Positions 1 through 7,310 of a DNA stretch of 64,000 nucleotides are shown piece after piece. Under the pieces are notes generated by a model. That model worked only from the letters and a program-made list of their open reading frames with translations, did not search any database and was not told the DNA's origin. Each line of letters begins with the position of its first letter. Within the stretch, counting starts at the first letter, position 1. A program made the translations under genes and the position numbers. This DNA is from an uncultured Bacteroidia bacterium (GTDB taxonomy: Bacteria; Bacteroidota; Bacteroidia; Bacteroidales; F082): positions 62,001 to 126,000 of the forward strand of contig CADCGK010000012.1 of the NCBI GenBank assembly GCA_902800965.1, given 5' to 3'.

Positions 1-760
1 CGAGTTCACCGTTGACGGTGACGCAGCCGGCTTTGATCAGCTCATCGGCTTCGCGGCGTGAGCAGACGCCACAGTCGGCCAAGTATTTGTTCAGACGGAT
101 CTCACCAGTAGCGGCGGGACGGTCGTACATCGGGTCTTTTTCGCGGACATAGCCTTTACGGCCTCTTCTCGGTGCTTCTTCCTCCTCACGGTCTTCGAAA
201 CGGCGACGGCCACGTGGACGCTCGTCATCGTGGAAACGGCGACGGGGCTTCTCATCATTCTCAAAACGACGGCTGCGCGGTCTCTCTTCGTCATCGTGGA
301 AACGGCGACGTGGACGTTCCTCATCGTCATTGAAGCGACGTCTTGGACGGTCATCTCCATCGTTAAAGCGACGTCTTGGACGCTCTTCGTCGTTGAACTT
401 ACGACGGGGCTTCTCGTCGTTCTCGAATCGACGGCTGCGCGGTCTCTCTTCGTCATCGTGGAAACGGCGACGTGGACGTTCCTCATCGTCGTTAAAGCGA
501 CGTCTTGGACGGTCATCTCCATCGTTAAAGCGACGTCTTGGACGCTCTTCGTCGTTGAATCTGCGACGAGGTCTCTCCTCGTCATCGTGGAAACGGCGCT
601 CGCCTCTCGGTTTGTCGCCGAACTTTCTTTCTCTTCTCTTTCCTTCTTCGTCACCGTCACGGTGAGAAATTCTGAAGGACTTGCCCTGCAGGAATTCTTC
701 TTTGTGCTCTGCAGGTTTTCTGGTGCGCGGACGCTTGCCAGTGTTTTCTTTTTCTGTCAT
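1..760 (-). CDS. rRNA pseudouridine synthase (RluB/RsuA-type), N-terminal part, cut by window edge
   Basis: The minus-strand frame opens with ATG at 760-758 and is still open at base 1, so only the first 253 codons are present. The last visible residues form the start of an S4 RNA-binding domain (RLNKYLADCGVCSRREADEL, then IKAGCVTVNGEL), typical of 23S/16S rRNA pseudouridine synthases; the catalytic domain lies outside. Before it is a basic, low-complexity extension of about 200 residues made of 10-12 residue units such as FNDDEERPRRR. A 54-residue (162-nt) block is tandemly duplicated (GGCTGCGCGG recurs at 271 and 433). Long Arg-rich tails on this enzyme are known in Bacteroidetes. The product class is secure, but RluB versus RsuA cannot be decided without the catalytic domain. 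Confidence 0.85.
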   Translation of the reverse strand, partial: MTEKENTGKRPRTRKPAEHKEEFLQGKSFRISHRDGDEEGKRRERKFGDKPRGERRFHDDEERPRRRFNDEERPRRRFNDGDDRPRRRFNDDEERPRRRFHDDEERPRSRRFENDEKPRRKFNDEERPRRRFNDGDDRPRRRFNDDEERPRRRFHDDEERPRSRRFENDEKPRRRFHDDERPRGRRRFEDREEEEAPRRGRKGYVREKDPMYDRPAATGEIRLNKYLADCGVCSRREADELIKAGCVTVNGEL

Positions 761-783
761 TATAAGTTTAAAATTTGGGGCTG

Positions 784-791
784 CAAAATTA
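784..791 (-). promoter_or_regulatory. -7 box TAATTTTG of the pseudouridine synthase gene
   Basis: The minus strand reads TAATTTTG, matching the Bacteroidetes TAnnTTTG element, 23 nt before the ATG at 760. The box shares its TAA with the stop codon of the upstream transporter gene (789-791), so the promoter begins inside that stop. Confidence 0.6.
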
Positions 792-1691
792 GTAATTTTT
801 TTTAAATCTATCCTTTTGCATCATCTGGAAACTGTTGTAAAGGTTCTGCCAGATCACGTAAAGCGTAGGGACAATGCTGCACAAGGGGTTGAGATAGCTC
901 TGCGCCATCCAGATGGCAAGCACGGTGTTCTTCTGGCCCAACGCTTGTCCACCAGCCACACGGTCGCCATAACGTTTCCCGATAAGATGTCCCACAAAGA
1001 ACTGTAGGAAACACAGGAAAATGGACACCACCACCATCCAAATGAACATCATCCTGTGGGCTTGGAACTGGGTAAGCAGCAGCCCGATGGCACGGGAGAT
1101 GACCACCGTTAACGAGACCGCCCAGATATAAAAGGAGATGTTTTTGTGCCTATTAATGGCTTCGTTGGCCTTCGGGAAAAGCCAACGGGTAAGCACTGCC
1201 AAGATGAAGGGGGCAATCAGCAAAGGAAACACCTTTTTCAGGATGGCGAAGAACGAGGCCCAAAACGAAATGTTCGGATCAGCACCGATGAGTGTGAACG
1301 ACAAAGGCGCTACCACTGCCACCATCAGGTTGCAGGCAATGAGATAAGTGCTCATCATGCCGATATTGGCACCCAAGATGAGCGACACGGCGATGGCCGC
1401 AGCCGCTGTCGGAGCCAACACGGTGATGAAAGCGCCTTCGGCCACAATCTCGTCAAAAGGCCTTAATGCCAAATACACCCCCGTTGAAACGACCAATTGG
1501 AAAAGCAACAGCCAAAAGTCAAACATGCTGAACTTCATCTTTCTGACATCCAATGAATTGAACGAGAAAAACAGCATCAACCCAATCAAATAAGGCAGTG
1601 CAGGCGCCAATACCACGATGTATTCGTGGAAGAAAACGCCCAACAAAATCGCTATGGGAAGAATCCAACTTCTATATCGCTGCATCACCAT
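789..1691 (-). CDS. Bile acid:sodium symporter (BASS/SBF) family transporter
   Basis: This is a 300-residue polytopic membrane protein whose length and hydrophobic pattern (about nine helices, starting near WILPIAILLGVFF) fit the BASS/SBF family. It has the small-residue-rich core expected of the substrate-binding crossover region (APTAAAAIAVSLILGANIG) and a C-terminal GQALGQKNTVLAIWMAQ stretch. Family members couple Na+ to uptake of bile acids or other organic anions; the substrate here is unknown. ATG 1691 (MVMQRYR) or 1685 (MQRYR) is preferred over the longer open frame, because a TAATTTTG promoter box at 1703-1710 lies just upstream and would exclude the extra N-terminus. It is transcribed divergently from tatD. 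Confidence 0.8.
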   Translation of the reverse strand: MVMQRYRSWILPIAILLGVFFHEYIVVLAPALPYLIGLMLFFSFNSLDVRKMKFSMFDFWLLLFQLVVSTGVYLALRPFDEIVAEGAFITVLAPTAAAAIAVSLILGANIGMMSTYLIACNLMVAVVAPLSFTLIGADPNISFWASFFAILKKVFPLLIAPFILAVLTRWLFPKANEAINRHKNISFYIWAVSLTVVISRAIGLLLTQFQAHRMMFIWMVVVSIFLCFLQFFVGHLIGKRYGDRVAGGQALGQKNTVLAIWMAQSYLNPLCSIVPTLYVIWQNLYNSFQMMQKDRFKKNY

Positions 1692-1702
1692 GTATTTGTC
1701 GG

Positions 1703-1720
1703 CAAAATTAGTTATTTTTG
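1703..1720. promoter_or_regulatory. Back-to-back divergent -7 boxes (transporter / tatD)
   Basis: CAAAATTA at 1703-1710 is TAATTTTG on the minus strand and serves the transporter. TATTTTTG at 1713-1720 serves tatD. Only 2 nt separate the boxes. Four nt lie between the plus box and the tatD ATG, predicting an essentially leaderless tatD mRNA. Confidence 0.65.
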
Positions 1721-1724
1721 CCAG

Positions 1725-2390
1725 ATGAATCATTCGGAAGTGCCTTTTATTGATATTCACACGCATCAGCAACCATGGAATTGCTTCGGCATCCACCCTT
1801 GGCGGCTTCGTCCTGTTACCTTCCTTGAATCCCTCTTGAAAGAAAACAAGATCATCGCTATCGGCGAGACTGGCATCGACCGCAATCACAAAGAGACCAT
1901 CGAGCATCAGCTAGAGGTGTTTGAAAAGCATATCCTGCTCTCCGAACAATACCGAAAGCCGTTGATCATCCACAACGTCAAGGCATCTGCAGACATCCTC
2001 TGCCTTCACAAAAAGCACCAGCCCCGACAAACCTGGATCATTCATGGATTCAATGGCACAATCAAGGAAGCACAACAACTGACGGAGCGCGGCATCTGCC
2101 TTTCCGTCGGCGAAAGCATATTTTACCCGAACAGGAAAATCACAAAAACCATATCATCCATACCTTTGGACCAACTATTTCTGGAGACGGATGTGTCGGA
2201 AAGATCAATTCAGGAAATCTATGGGAAGGCCGCTGAACTGCTAAACCTTCCCTTGGAGGTGCTGAAAGAAAGAATATTCGCTAACTTTGCGCGCTTAATA
2301 CTCACAACATGGAAGACTGGAGAGACCGAACTCGACTGCTCATCGGAGACGATAACCTTGAGTTGCTGCGACGAAGCCATGTGCTGGTAG
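1725..2390 (+). CDS. tatD: TatD family metal-dependent hydrolase (DNase)
   Basis: This 221-residue protein has the TatD amidohydrolase-like barrel motifs: HxH at H12/H14 (FIDIHTHQ), E48 in IGETGID, H83 in LIIHNVKA, H107 in WIIHGFNG and D156 in LFLETDV. All expected metal ligands are present. The family comprises Mg2+/metal-dependent 3'-5' exonucleases or phosphoesterases, and Bacteroidetes carry this short form. ATG 1725 is chosen because the -7 box ends 4 nt before it; the frame upstream would start inside the divergent gene. The usual family end (ANFARLI) is followed by a tail of about 25 residues that overlaps tcdA by 82 nt. A stop-loss relative to an ancestral end is possible. Confidence 0.85.
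   Translation: MNHSEVPFIDIHTHQQPWNCFGIHPWRLRPVTFLESLLKENKIIAIGETGIDRNHKETIEHQLEVFEKHILLSEQYRKPLIIHNVKASADILCLHKKHQPRQTWIIHGFNGTIKEAQQLTERGICLSVGESIFYPNRKITKTISSIPLDQLFLETDVSERSIQEIYGKAAELLNLPLEVLKERIFANFARLILTTWKTGETELDCSSETITLSCCDEAMCW
2282..2289 (+). promoter_or_regulatory. -7 box TAACTTTG inside tatD, for tcdA
   Basis: TAACTTTG matches TAnnTTTG and lies 19 nt before the tcdA ATG, within the 3' end of tatD. It gives tcdA a possible promoter of its own in addition to read-through. Confidence 0.5.
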
Positions 2391-3028
2391 TGGGCTTGGG
2401 AGGCGTAGGTGCCTACGTTGCTGAGCAGCTGGCACGCGCCGGTATCGGCAAGCTCACACTCGTCGATGGCGACGTGGTGAACGTCACCAACCGTAACCGA
2501 CAGCTCCTCGCCCTGTGCTCCACACTAGGCCGCCCCAAGGCCGAAGTCATGGCAGAACGTATCCGCGACATTAACCCCGATATCGAGCTGGAGGTTATCA
2601 ACCAATACATGAAAGACGATGCCATCATCGAGTTGGTGTCGAAGCCCTACGACTATGTCGTAGATGCCATCGACACAGTGGCTCCCAAGGTGTTTCTCCT
2701 CTATTATGCCAAACAAAACAACCAGCGCATCGTCAGCTGCATGGGCGCCGGAGGCAAGTTTCATCCTGAGAAAATCGAGATTTCGGACATCAGCCAATCC
2801 AACCACTGCCGACTGGCCTTCTACATTCGTAAACGGCTACATAGGCTTGGCGTTTTCGATGGCATCACCACAGTGTTCTCACCTGAACCCGTAGATGATT
2901 CCGCCGTCATTACCGAGGGCGTCAACGAACAAAACAAGGTGTCGAACGTAGGCACCATCTCTTATATGCCTGCCGCTTTCGGCATCTTCTGCGCCAGCGC
3001 GGTCATCAACGGGTTGCTTAATCGCTGA
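2309..3028 (+). CDS. tcdA: tRNA threonylcarbamoyladenosine dehydratase (TcdA/CsdL)
   Basis: This is a 239-residue ThiF/MoeB/E1-like protein. It has an N-terminal Rossmann motif (VVGLGGVGAYVAEQLARAG, residues 27-45), an acidic ribose-binding residue in LVDGD (D54) and the VTNRNRQ segment (59-65) of adenylating enzymes. There are no CxxC zinc pairs as in ThiF or MoeB, which favours TcdA, the enzyme that uses ATP to cyclise t6A37 of tRNA to ct6A. The length fits the family (about 240-270). The gene overlaps tatD by 82 nt upstream and the convergent hydrolase gene by 11 nt downstream. Confidence 0.88.
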   Translation: MEDWRDRTRLLIGDDNLELLRRSHVLVVGLGGVGAYVAEQLARAGIGKLTLVDGDVVNVTNRNRQLLALCSTLGRPKAEVMAERIRDINPDIELEVINQYMKDDAIIELVSKPYDYVVDAIDTVAPKVFLLYYAKQNNQRIVSCMGAGGKFHPEKIEISDISQSNHCRLAFYIRKRLHRLGVFDGITTVFSPEPVDDSAVITEGVNEQNKVSNVGTISYMPAAFGIFCASAVINGLLNR

Positions 3029-5090
3029 TTTTATAAATCACAAAGGCCGCATCACCAAAAGTGTTGGCGTAACTAGAGCCATCTCGGAGAGATTCGGGGA
3101 AACGAAGCCTGAGTTGCCTGCCCTGGAAGAGACGATAACGAACCACGGCCTCTGTTGCCTCAGAAGGTATTTCCAATCCAGTCTCAGTGTCGTACCATCT
3201 CACTTGATAACGCGTGCCACGACGCTGTTTTCCCATTGGAATTCTGATGATTCCACTGATAGATTCTGCATCGGGTTTAACCGAGGGATCCAAGGTATAG
3301 ACATAACCTTGAGAGTCCCTCACCCCATCGTTAACAAAATGCCCATCATTACCGATAACATCTGTCAACCGACGCAACGACTGGTATGCAAAAGCCATGT
3401 CCTGACACCATCCAAGTATTGTATCTTCTTCATTATTAATCAGATAATACGTCTGAATCTGATCGGGATAAACCAACGACGAACCTTCAACAACTCCAGT
3501 AGTGGCAGGAGTGAAAGCGTCAGAAAGCATTGGCAAACCACTACAGAAAACGGTCAACGGCTTGAACAGACTATAAAGGTTCAACTTGTCCAACTGCCTC
3601 CAATACCAGAACGAAGCTGGTCCTATTGCCCCGGAGAACAACGAGGACCATGATGAATTGTGTATGTCAATACCATGGGGATCCTTACTGAGATAATCAA
3701 TTCCAGATGCAGTATTTTTCAAGCCGTATTCTCCAACAAAACAGGGCGTTTGCGGATAACCTTCACGCATCTCCTCTGTTTTTTCATACAGCATCTGCGT
3801 CATATGGCTTCTCGACCTCACCTTTTGTATATTGTTATAGTAATGCTCCTGTACTAAATCAAGATTCTCAAAAATCGTCTCCGACAATCTTTTCATGTCC
3901 TTCACGCTTCCCAACGATGTGGTAACCAAATGCTGATATGGATCGCATGAACGGATGACCTCCGCCATCGTTCGGTGCCATTGCAGGATGGCTTCCTCCT
4001 CGCCACCTTTCAATTCGTTGCTTTTGTAGATATTGCAAACCTCATTAAACAGTTCCCAAGCTTCTATATTGGTGGCATAACCCCAACGTGCCACGATATA
4101 CCTTATGAAGTTACTTGTAATCCGCAATGCTTCAGGATCGGTAAAGAACTCCACCGGACGTTCCAACTTCAGGATGGTGTGGTATGGGTTGTATCTCCAA
4201 CCGCTAGGCATGCTGGCATTCTTCTCACTGGAATCAAGCCCCTCACTGTCATCGCGAAAATCAGCGAATGTGAAAATACAAGGCATCAAGGCGATGCCAT
4301 GATCAGCCGCATAACTTACAATAAAGTCGAGTTCGGCGGAATCTTTTTGGTTCATGCTGAAATCAAAATACACCACCGGCTTGTCGTTTTCTCTAATGGA
4401 ATGCTCAGGGCCATAAAGCGACAAATACTGATATCTGTTGAGCCAAATGCGCATGTAATTGGCATTGCCTGAAAGCTTGTCAATGTATTTCTTGTAATCA
4501 AAAATACCGTAAGGCTTCTTGTATTTGCCATAGTCGGATGAGCTGTACCATGCTATATTGGGCCCTACTGGAAAGAACGAGCGGTATTCACGGCGACCAT
4601 TGGTATAGATTTCTTTCTTAAGGAAGAGGGCGTTGGCTTTCCTGATAAAGCCTTCGGCCTCAACGGAACGACAATCGAAAGCCAAAGGGCTGCCAGCGTA
4701 GGACGACAATCTCATTGTACCATTTTTATCCTTTGCATAGATTACGAAAGTCCACTTGCCTGCCACATTTGGAGTAAACCGTATCCTCCAACCATCGTCA
4801 TCCCCGTTGCGCGAATTCACCTCCACTCCTTTTTTCTCTAACAAATTATAGGCTTCATAATAGAACCCGTTCACTCGAAAGGTTTCCCCCTTAGGGCTTG
4901 TGAAATCCGCATGAACATCAATCACTTCGGGATCGTATGGATTTATGTAGCCACCAAGGTTGAACGAGATTTCATACAGACCATAAACATCTGCTTTATC
5001 AGAGAATGACACACCCGTTATGTTGGGCTGAGCGAAGCTGAAAGCAACAACGCTTAAGAGACATACCAATAATACTACTTTTCTTATCAT
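3018..5090 (-). CDS. Secreted DUF5060 / clan GH-A-like glycoside hydrolase
   Basis: This 690-residue protein starts with a signal peptide ending near AFSFAQ, so it is exported. Residues of roughly 20-140 form a beta-sandwich resembling DUF5060, a module found N-terminal to GH5-like barrels. The following TIM barrel carries the GH-A signature WELFNEV (candidate acid/base near E350) and FVGEYG (candidate nucleophile near E453). The C-terminal part is beta-rich. The substrate cannot be read from the sequence; DUF5060 enzymes act on plant or algal polysaccharides in other Bacteroidetes. No T9SS tail is visible. Its ATG overlaps the stop of the L,D-transpeptidase gene (ATGA, 5087-5090), implying translational coupling. 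Confidence 0.75.
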   Translation of the reverse strand: MIRKVVLLVCLLSVVAFSFAQPNITGVSFSDKADVYGLYEISFNLGGYINPYDPEVIDVHADFTSPKGETFRVNGFYYEAYNLLEKKGVEVNSRNGDDDGWRIRFTPNVAGKWTFVIYAKDKNGTMRLSSYAGSPLAFDCRSVEAEGFIRKANALFLKKEIYTNGRREYRSFFPVGPNIAWYSSSDYGKYKKPYGIFDYKKYIDKLSGNANYMRIWLNRYQYLSLYGPEHSIRENDKPVVYFDFSMNQKDSAELDFIVSYAADHGIALMPCIFTFADFRDDSEGLDSSEKNASMPSGWRYNPYHTILKLERPVEFFTDPEALRITSNFIRYIVARWGYATNIEAWELFNEVCNIYKSNELKGGEEEAILQWHRTMAEVIRSCDPYQHLVTTSLGSVKDMKRLSETIFENLDLVQEHYYNNIQKVRSRSHMTQMLYEKTEEMREGYPQTPCFVGEYGLKNTASGIDYLSKDPHGIDIHNSSWSSLFSGAIGPASFWYWRQLDKLNLYSLFKPLTVFCSGLPMLSDAFTPATTGVVEGSSLVYPDQIQTYYLINNEEDTILGWCQDMAFAYQSLRRLTDVIGNDGHFVNDGVRDSQGYVYTLDPSVKPDAESISGIIRIPMGKQRRGTRYQVRWYDTETGLEIPSEATEAVVRYRLFQGRQLRLRFPESLRDGSSYANTFGDAAFVIYKISD

Positions 5091-5671
5091 TGTTCATCTT
5101 TTAAAATGACGACTTTCATGCCCTCAAAAGCATACTTGTCTTTCAACTCATCCAGATCGTCATTCAACAGACGGATGCAACCTTCGCTGCCACGACCTGG
5201 GACTGAACTCTCGTTGTTGGTGCTTCCATGGATGCCGATGCCTTTATGGCCAGGGGTCTTCAACCGCATGAACCAGTTGCCGTATGCAAGAATGGGACCT
5301 CGACCGTCGCCAAAGTCATGGGTCCAGCTTGAAGCGGGTTGGATTTGGGTGATGGTGAAAGGATTCTCAAAAGTACTTTCAGGTGTCTTCATGTCGCCCG
5401 ACTTCTGCTTCTGTCCGTAGTTTTTGCCTACACAAACAGGATAACGCGCAATGAGCACCGTGTCGCCCAACTGATCCTCATATACACTGAGGTTCAAGGC
5501 TGGCTTGTCAATCACGATGAAACAGTTGTTTTTGTCTATCAACGAACCAAACACTACAGGTTCTTCCTTCTGGATGGTGTCATTTGCCACCTCACCGTCT
5601 TTCACATTGTCGGCCTTTCCGCCACAAGCGGTCATCATCAAGATGCTTAATACTAAAACGATCGTTCTCAT
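5087..5671 (-). CDS. L,D-transpeptidase (YkuD) lipoprotein
   Basis: This is a 194-residue protein with a short signal peptide and a lipobox-like MTAC (Cys16), so it is probably membrane-anchored. The YkuD catalytic signature is complete: GIHGS with His148 and GSEGCIR with the nucleophile Cys165. Such enzymes form 3-3 peptidoglycan cross-links or attach proteins to peptidoglycan in the periplasm. The 4-nt overlap with the downstream glycosidase gene suggests one operon, although a functional link is not obvious. No TAnnTTTG box is seen directly upstream, so transcription may come from the promoter at 6504. Confidence 0.87.
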   Translation of the reverse strand: MRTIVLVLSILMMTACGGKADNVKDGEVANDTIQKEEPVVFGSLIDKNNCFIVIDKPALNLSVYEDQLGDTVLIARYPVCVGKNYGQKQKSGDMKTPESTFENPFTITQIQPASSWTHDFGDGRGPILAYGNWFMRLKTPGHKGIGIHGSTNNESSVPGRGSEGCIRLLNDDLDELKDKYAFEGMKVVILKDEQ

Positions 5672-5704
5672 CTCTTTTATATTTTAATGGAACCCCATCA
5701 GGCC

Positions 5705-5739
5705 CCTTTAACCTTTAACCTCTAACCTTTAACCTCTCA
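5705..5739. repeat. Heptamer array (CCTTTAA/CCTCTAA, 5 units)
   Basis: Five contiguous 7-nt units, CCTTTAA, CCTTTAA, CCTCTAA, CCTTTAA and CCTCTCA. The array lies directly after the stop codon (TAG, 5743-5741) of the minus-strand zinc-ribbon gene. On that gene's coding strand the array is purine-rich. Confidence 0.85.
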
Positions 5740-5740
5740 C

Positions 5741-6481
5741 CTACCCCGTCACCATAAACACCCTTCCGTCCTTCCACTTGGAACGCTTGAGCATCTGATT
5801 GGTGAAATGAGTACGGCTCGACGCCTGGTCGAGTAGCTCCTTGGCCTTGTCGAACTGCCGCATCTCACGATAGATCTCGGGCAATTCCAAGTCGATCTGC
5901 TCACTCGGGTGCTTCTCAAGCAGGACAAGCAGTCGGTTCAGGTTCTCGTTGAAACTCTTCAGGTTTTTCAAAAAGAGCTTCTCTCCTTCCAACAGCATGC
6001 GGCGATAGCTCGACCACACCCCATAACTCATGAATCCGTTGAGGAAATACTTCCAGCGGATGTACTGAAAATTACGGTGCAGGTCGTTATACGCCCACCA
6101 TAACAGCCGACGAAGGTAGATCTCTTTCTTCGGGTCGTAGGAGCTCTTCTTCAGGAAATACTGATAGTGATTGATCAGCGCCAGCTTGCCTTTGTTGTCC
6201 GAGAAATTGATGCCGAAGAAACGCCAGGTGTTCCATGAATACACGGCCGCCTCGGGCTTGTCCCAAGTGATGAAGGGCTCTGTCGGATTCTCGACCCAAA
6301 AGACATGGCCGCAAGAAGGACAAAGAATCATCTTCTGACGGGTGGTGATGTAGTTGTCATACAACACCTTCCCATCGGAGTACAGAATCGCCTCATTGAC
6401 CAGCTCCGACTTAAGGTTACGGCCTTCAAGCCAAGCATGGCAGCACGGACATTGGAAATAATAGGAGTCGTATTTCAGCAT
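5741..6481 (-). CDS. Zinc-ribbon hypothetical protein
   Basis: The function of this 246-residue soluble protein is not recognised. Its N-terminus carries two cysteine pairs, CPCC (Cys11-14) and CPSC (Cys54-57), that would form a zinc ribbon. The rest is helix-rich and ends in a segment resembling a TPR-like helical hairpin (PEIYREMRQFDKAKELLDQA). There is no signal peptide or membrane segment. A TATCTTTG promoter box lies 22 nt upstream. It could head a transcript running into the L,D-transpeptidase and glycosidase genes. The stop codon abuts a heptamer array. Confidence 0.7.
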   Translation of the reverse strand: MLKYDSYYFQCPCCHAWLEGRNLKSELVNEAILYSDGKVLYDNYITTRQKMILCPSCGHVFWVENPTEPFITWDKPEAAVYSWNTWRFFGINFSDNKGKLALINHYQYFLKKSSYDPKKEIYLRRLLWWAYNDLHRNFQYIRWKYFLNGFMSYGVWSSYRRMLLEGEKLFLKNLKSFNENLNRLLVLLEKHPSEQIDLELPEIYREMRQFDKAKELLDQASSRTHFTNQMLKRSKWKDGRVFMVTG

Positions 6482-6503
6482 TTTCCGTCAGGGGATTAAA
6501 ACG

Positions 6504-6511
6504 CAAAGATA
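6504..6511 (-). promoter_or_regulatory. -7 box TATCTTTG for the zinc-ribbon gene
   Basis: Minus-strand TATCTTTG, 22 nt upstream of the ATG at 6481, close to the 3' end of the RNase HI gene. Confidence 0.55.
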
Positions 6512-6520
6512 ATGTTTTTC

Positions 6521-7189
6521 TTATTTGCGACCATAATCGGCTGGAATTTCTCCCCAGATTTCTGTCTTCCATTTCAATACCGGAATGGTCATGGCGTTTT
6601 CCTTCATCCACTCCTCATTCTCACGGAGCCATTTCTCGGCACGTTCTATCAACTCAAAAAGATAGGCGTTTTTCTCGTTTGGTTGCAGTTTGGTCCGGCA
6701 TTGTTTCTCTCGCACCCACTTTTGCGCATTGACGGAGTCGCTGTAGATGGGATACATAGTCCGTTTCTGTTTCTGCCAAGCCAAGGCGTGGACGATGGCG
6801 AGGAACTCACCGATGTTGTTGGTTCCGTTTTCAAATACCGGACTCTTGAATAAGGTCGTCGTCACCGACTGTTCCTCTCCAAGAGCCACAAACACCCCTT
6901 GGTATTCCATCTTTCCCGGATTACCCGAACAGGCGGCATCCACAGCGATGAAGGGAGAGGTTAAAGCAGAGAGGTGAGAGGTGAGGGGTGGTGTTTTACC
7001 TCTAACCTCTAACCTCTCACCTTTCACCTTATCATAGCCTTGAGCGTATGCCACCTCAGCACTAGCCCGGTCGGGAAAGCCTTTATACAACGCCCCTTGG
7101 AAGCCTTCGACTTCCTTTTTGCAAGCCTCCCAGTTATCATAGATGCCCGGGGTGCGGCCTTTCCAGACGACGTAGTACTTATTCTTCAT
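6521..7189 (-). CDS. rnhA: Ribonuclease HI with N-terminal hybrid-binding domain
   Basis: This 222-residue protein has an N-terminal RNase H1 hybrid-binding (viroplasmin-like) domain (residues 1-53, YYVVWKGRTPGIYDNWEACK) and a C-terminal RNase H fold. The catalytic acids are visible: D84 in AVDAACSGNPG, E128 in NIGEFLAIVHAL, D151 in YSDSVNAQKW and D218 in IPADYGRK. It should remove RNA from RNA-DNA hybrids. The linker (about residues 55-79) is encoded by a heptamer repeat array related to those between genes, which adds a stretch absent from the conserved domains while keeping the frame. No -7 box is apparent upstream; AACGGCGAATT repeats occupy the leader. Confidence 0.9.
   Translation of the reverse strand: MKNKYYVVWKGRTPGIYDNWEACKKEVEGFQGALYKGFPDRASAEVAYAQGYDKVKGERLEVRGKTPPLTSHLSALTSPFIAVDAACSGNPGKMEYQGVFVALGEEQSVTTTLFKSPVFENGTNNIGEFLAIVHALAWQKQKRTMYPIYSDSVNAQKWVREKQCRTKLQPNEKNAYLFELIERAEKWLRENEEWMKENAMTIPVLKWKTEIWGEIPADYGRK
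6955..7029. repeat. Inverted heptamer arrays within rnhA
   Basis: Units of AGAGGTG/AGAGGTT type on the left and ACCTCTA/ACCTCTC type on the right form an imperfect inverted repeat inside the rnhA coding region. It encodes the interdomain linker (reading GERLEVRGKTPPLTS). Confidence 0.8.
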
Positions 7190-7193
7190 AGAG

Positions 7194-7299
7194 ACGGCGA
7201 ATTTTACGAATGGAACAAAATCTTAACGGCGAATTTTACGAATTGGACGAATTTTAAAACTAAATCAATTCGTTAAATTCGTTAAATTCGCCGTTCCTT
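7194..7299. repeat. AACGGCGAATT-family palindromic repeat
   Basis: Two direct units (ACGGCGAATTTTACGAAT) are followed by the inverse (AATTCGTTAAATTCGCCGTT). The element fills the space between the rnhA start and the pfkA stop and is related to the repeats at 35351-35868. Confidence 0.85.
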
Positions 7300-7310
7300 T
7301 TTGCCGTATT

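Noticed and set aside
91..665. Three open frames on both strands in the Arg-rich repeat region
   Set aside because: The repetitive DNA keeps several frames open. Only the minus-strand frame from ATG 760 leads into a real S4 domain.
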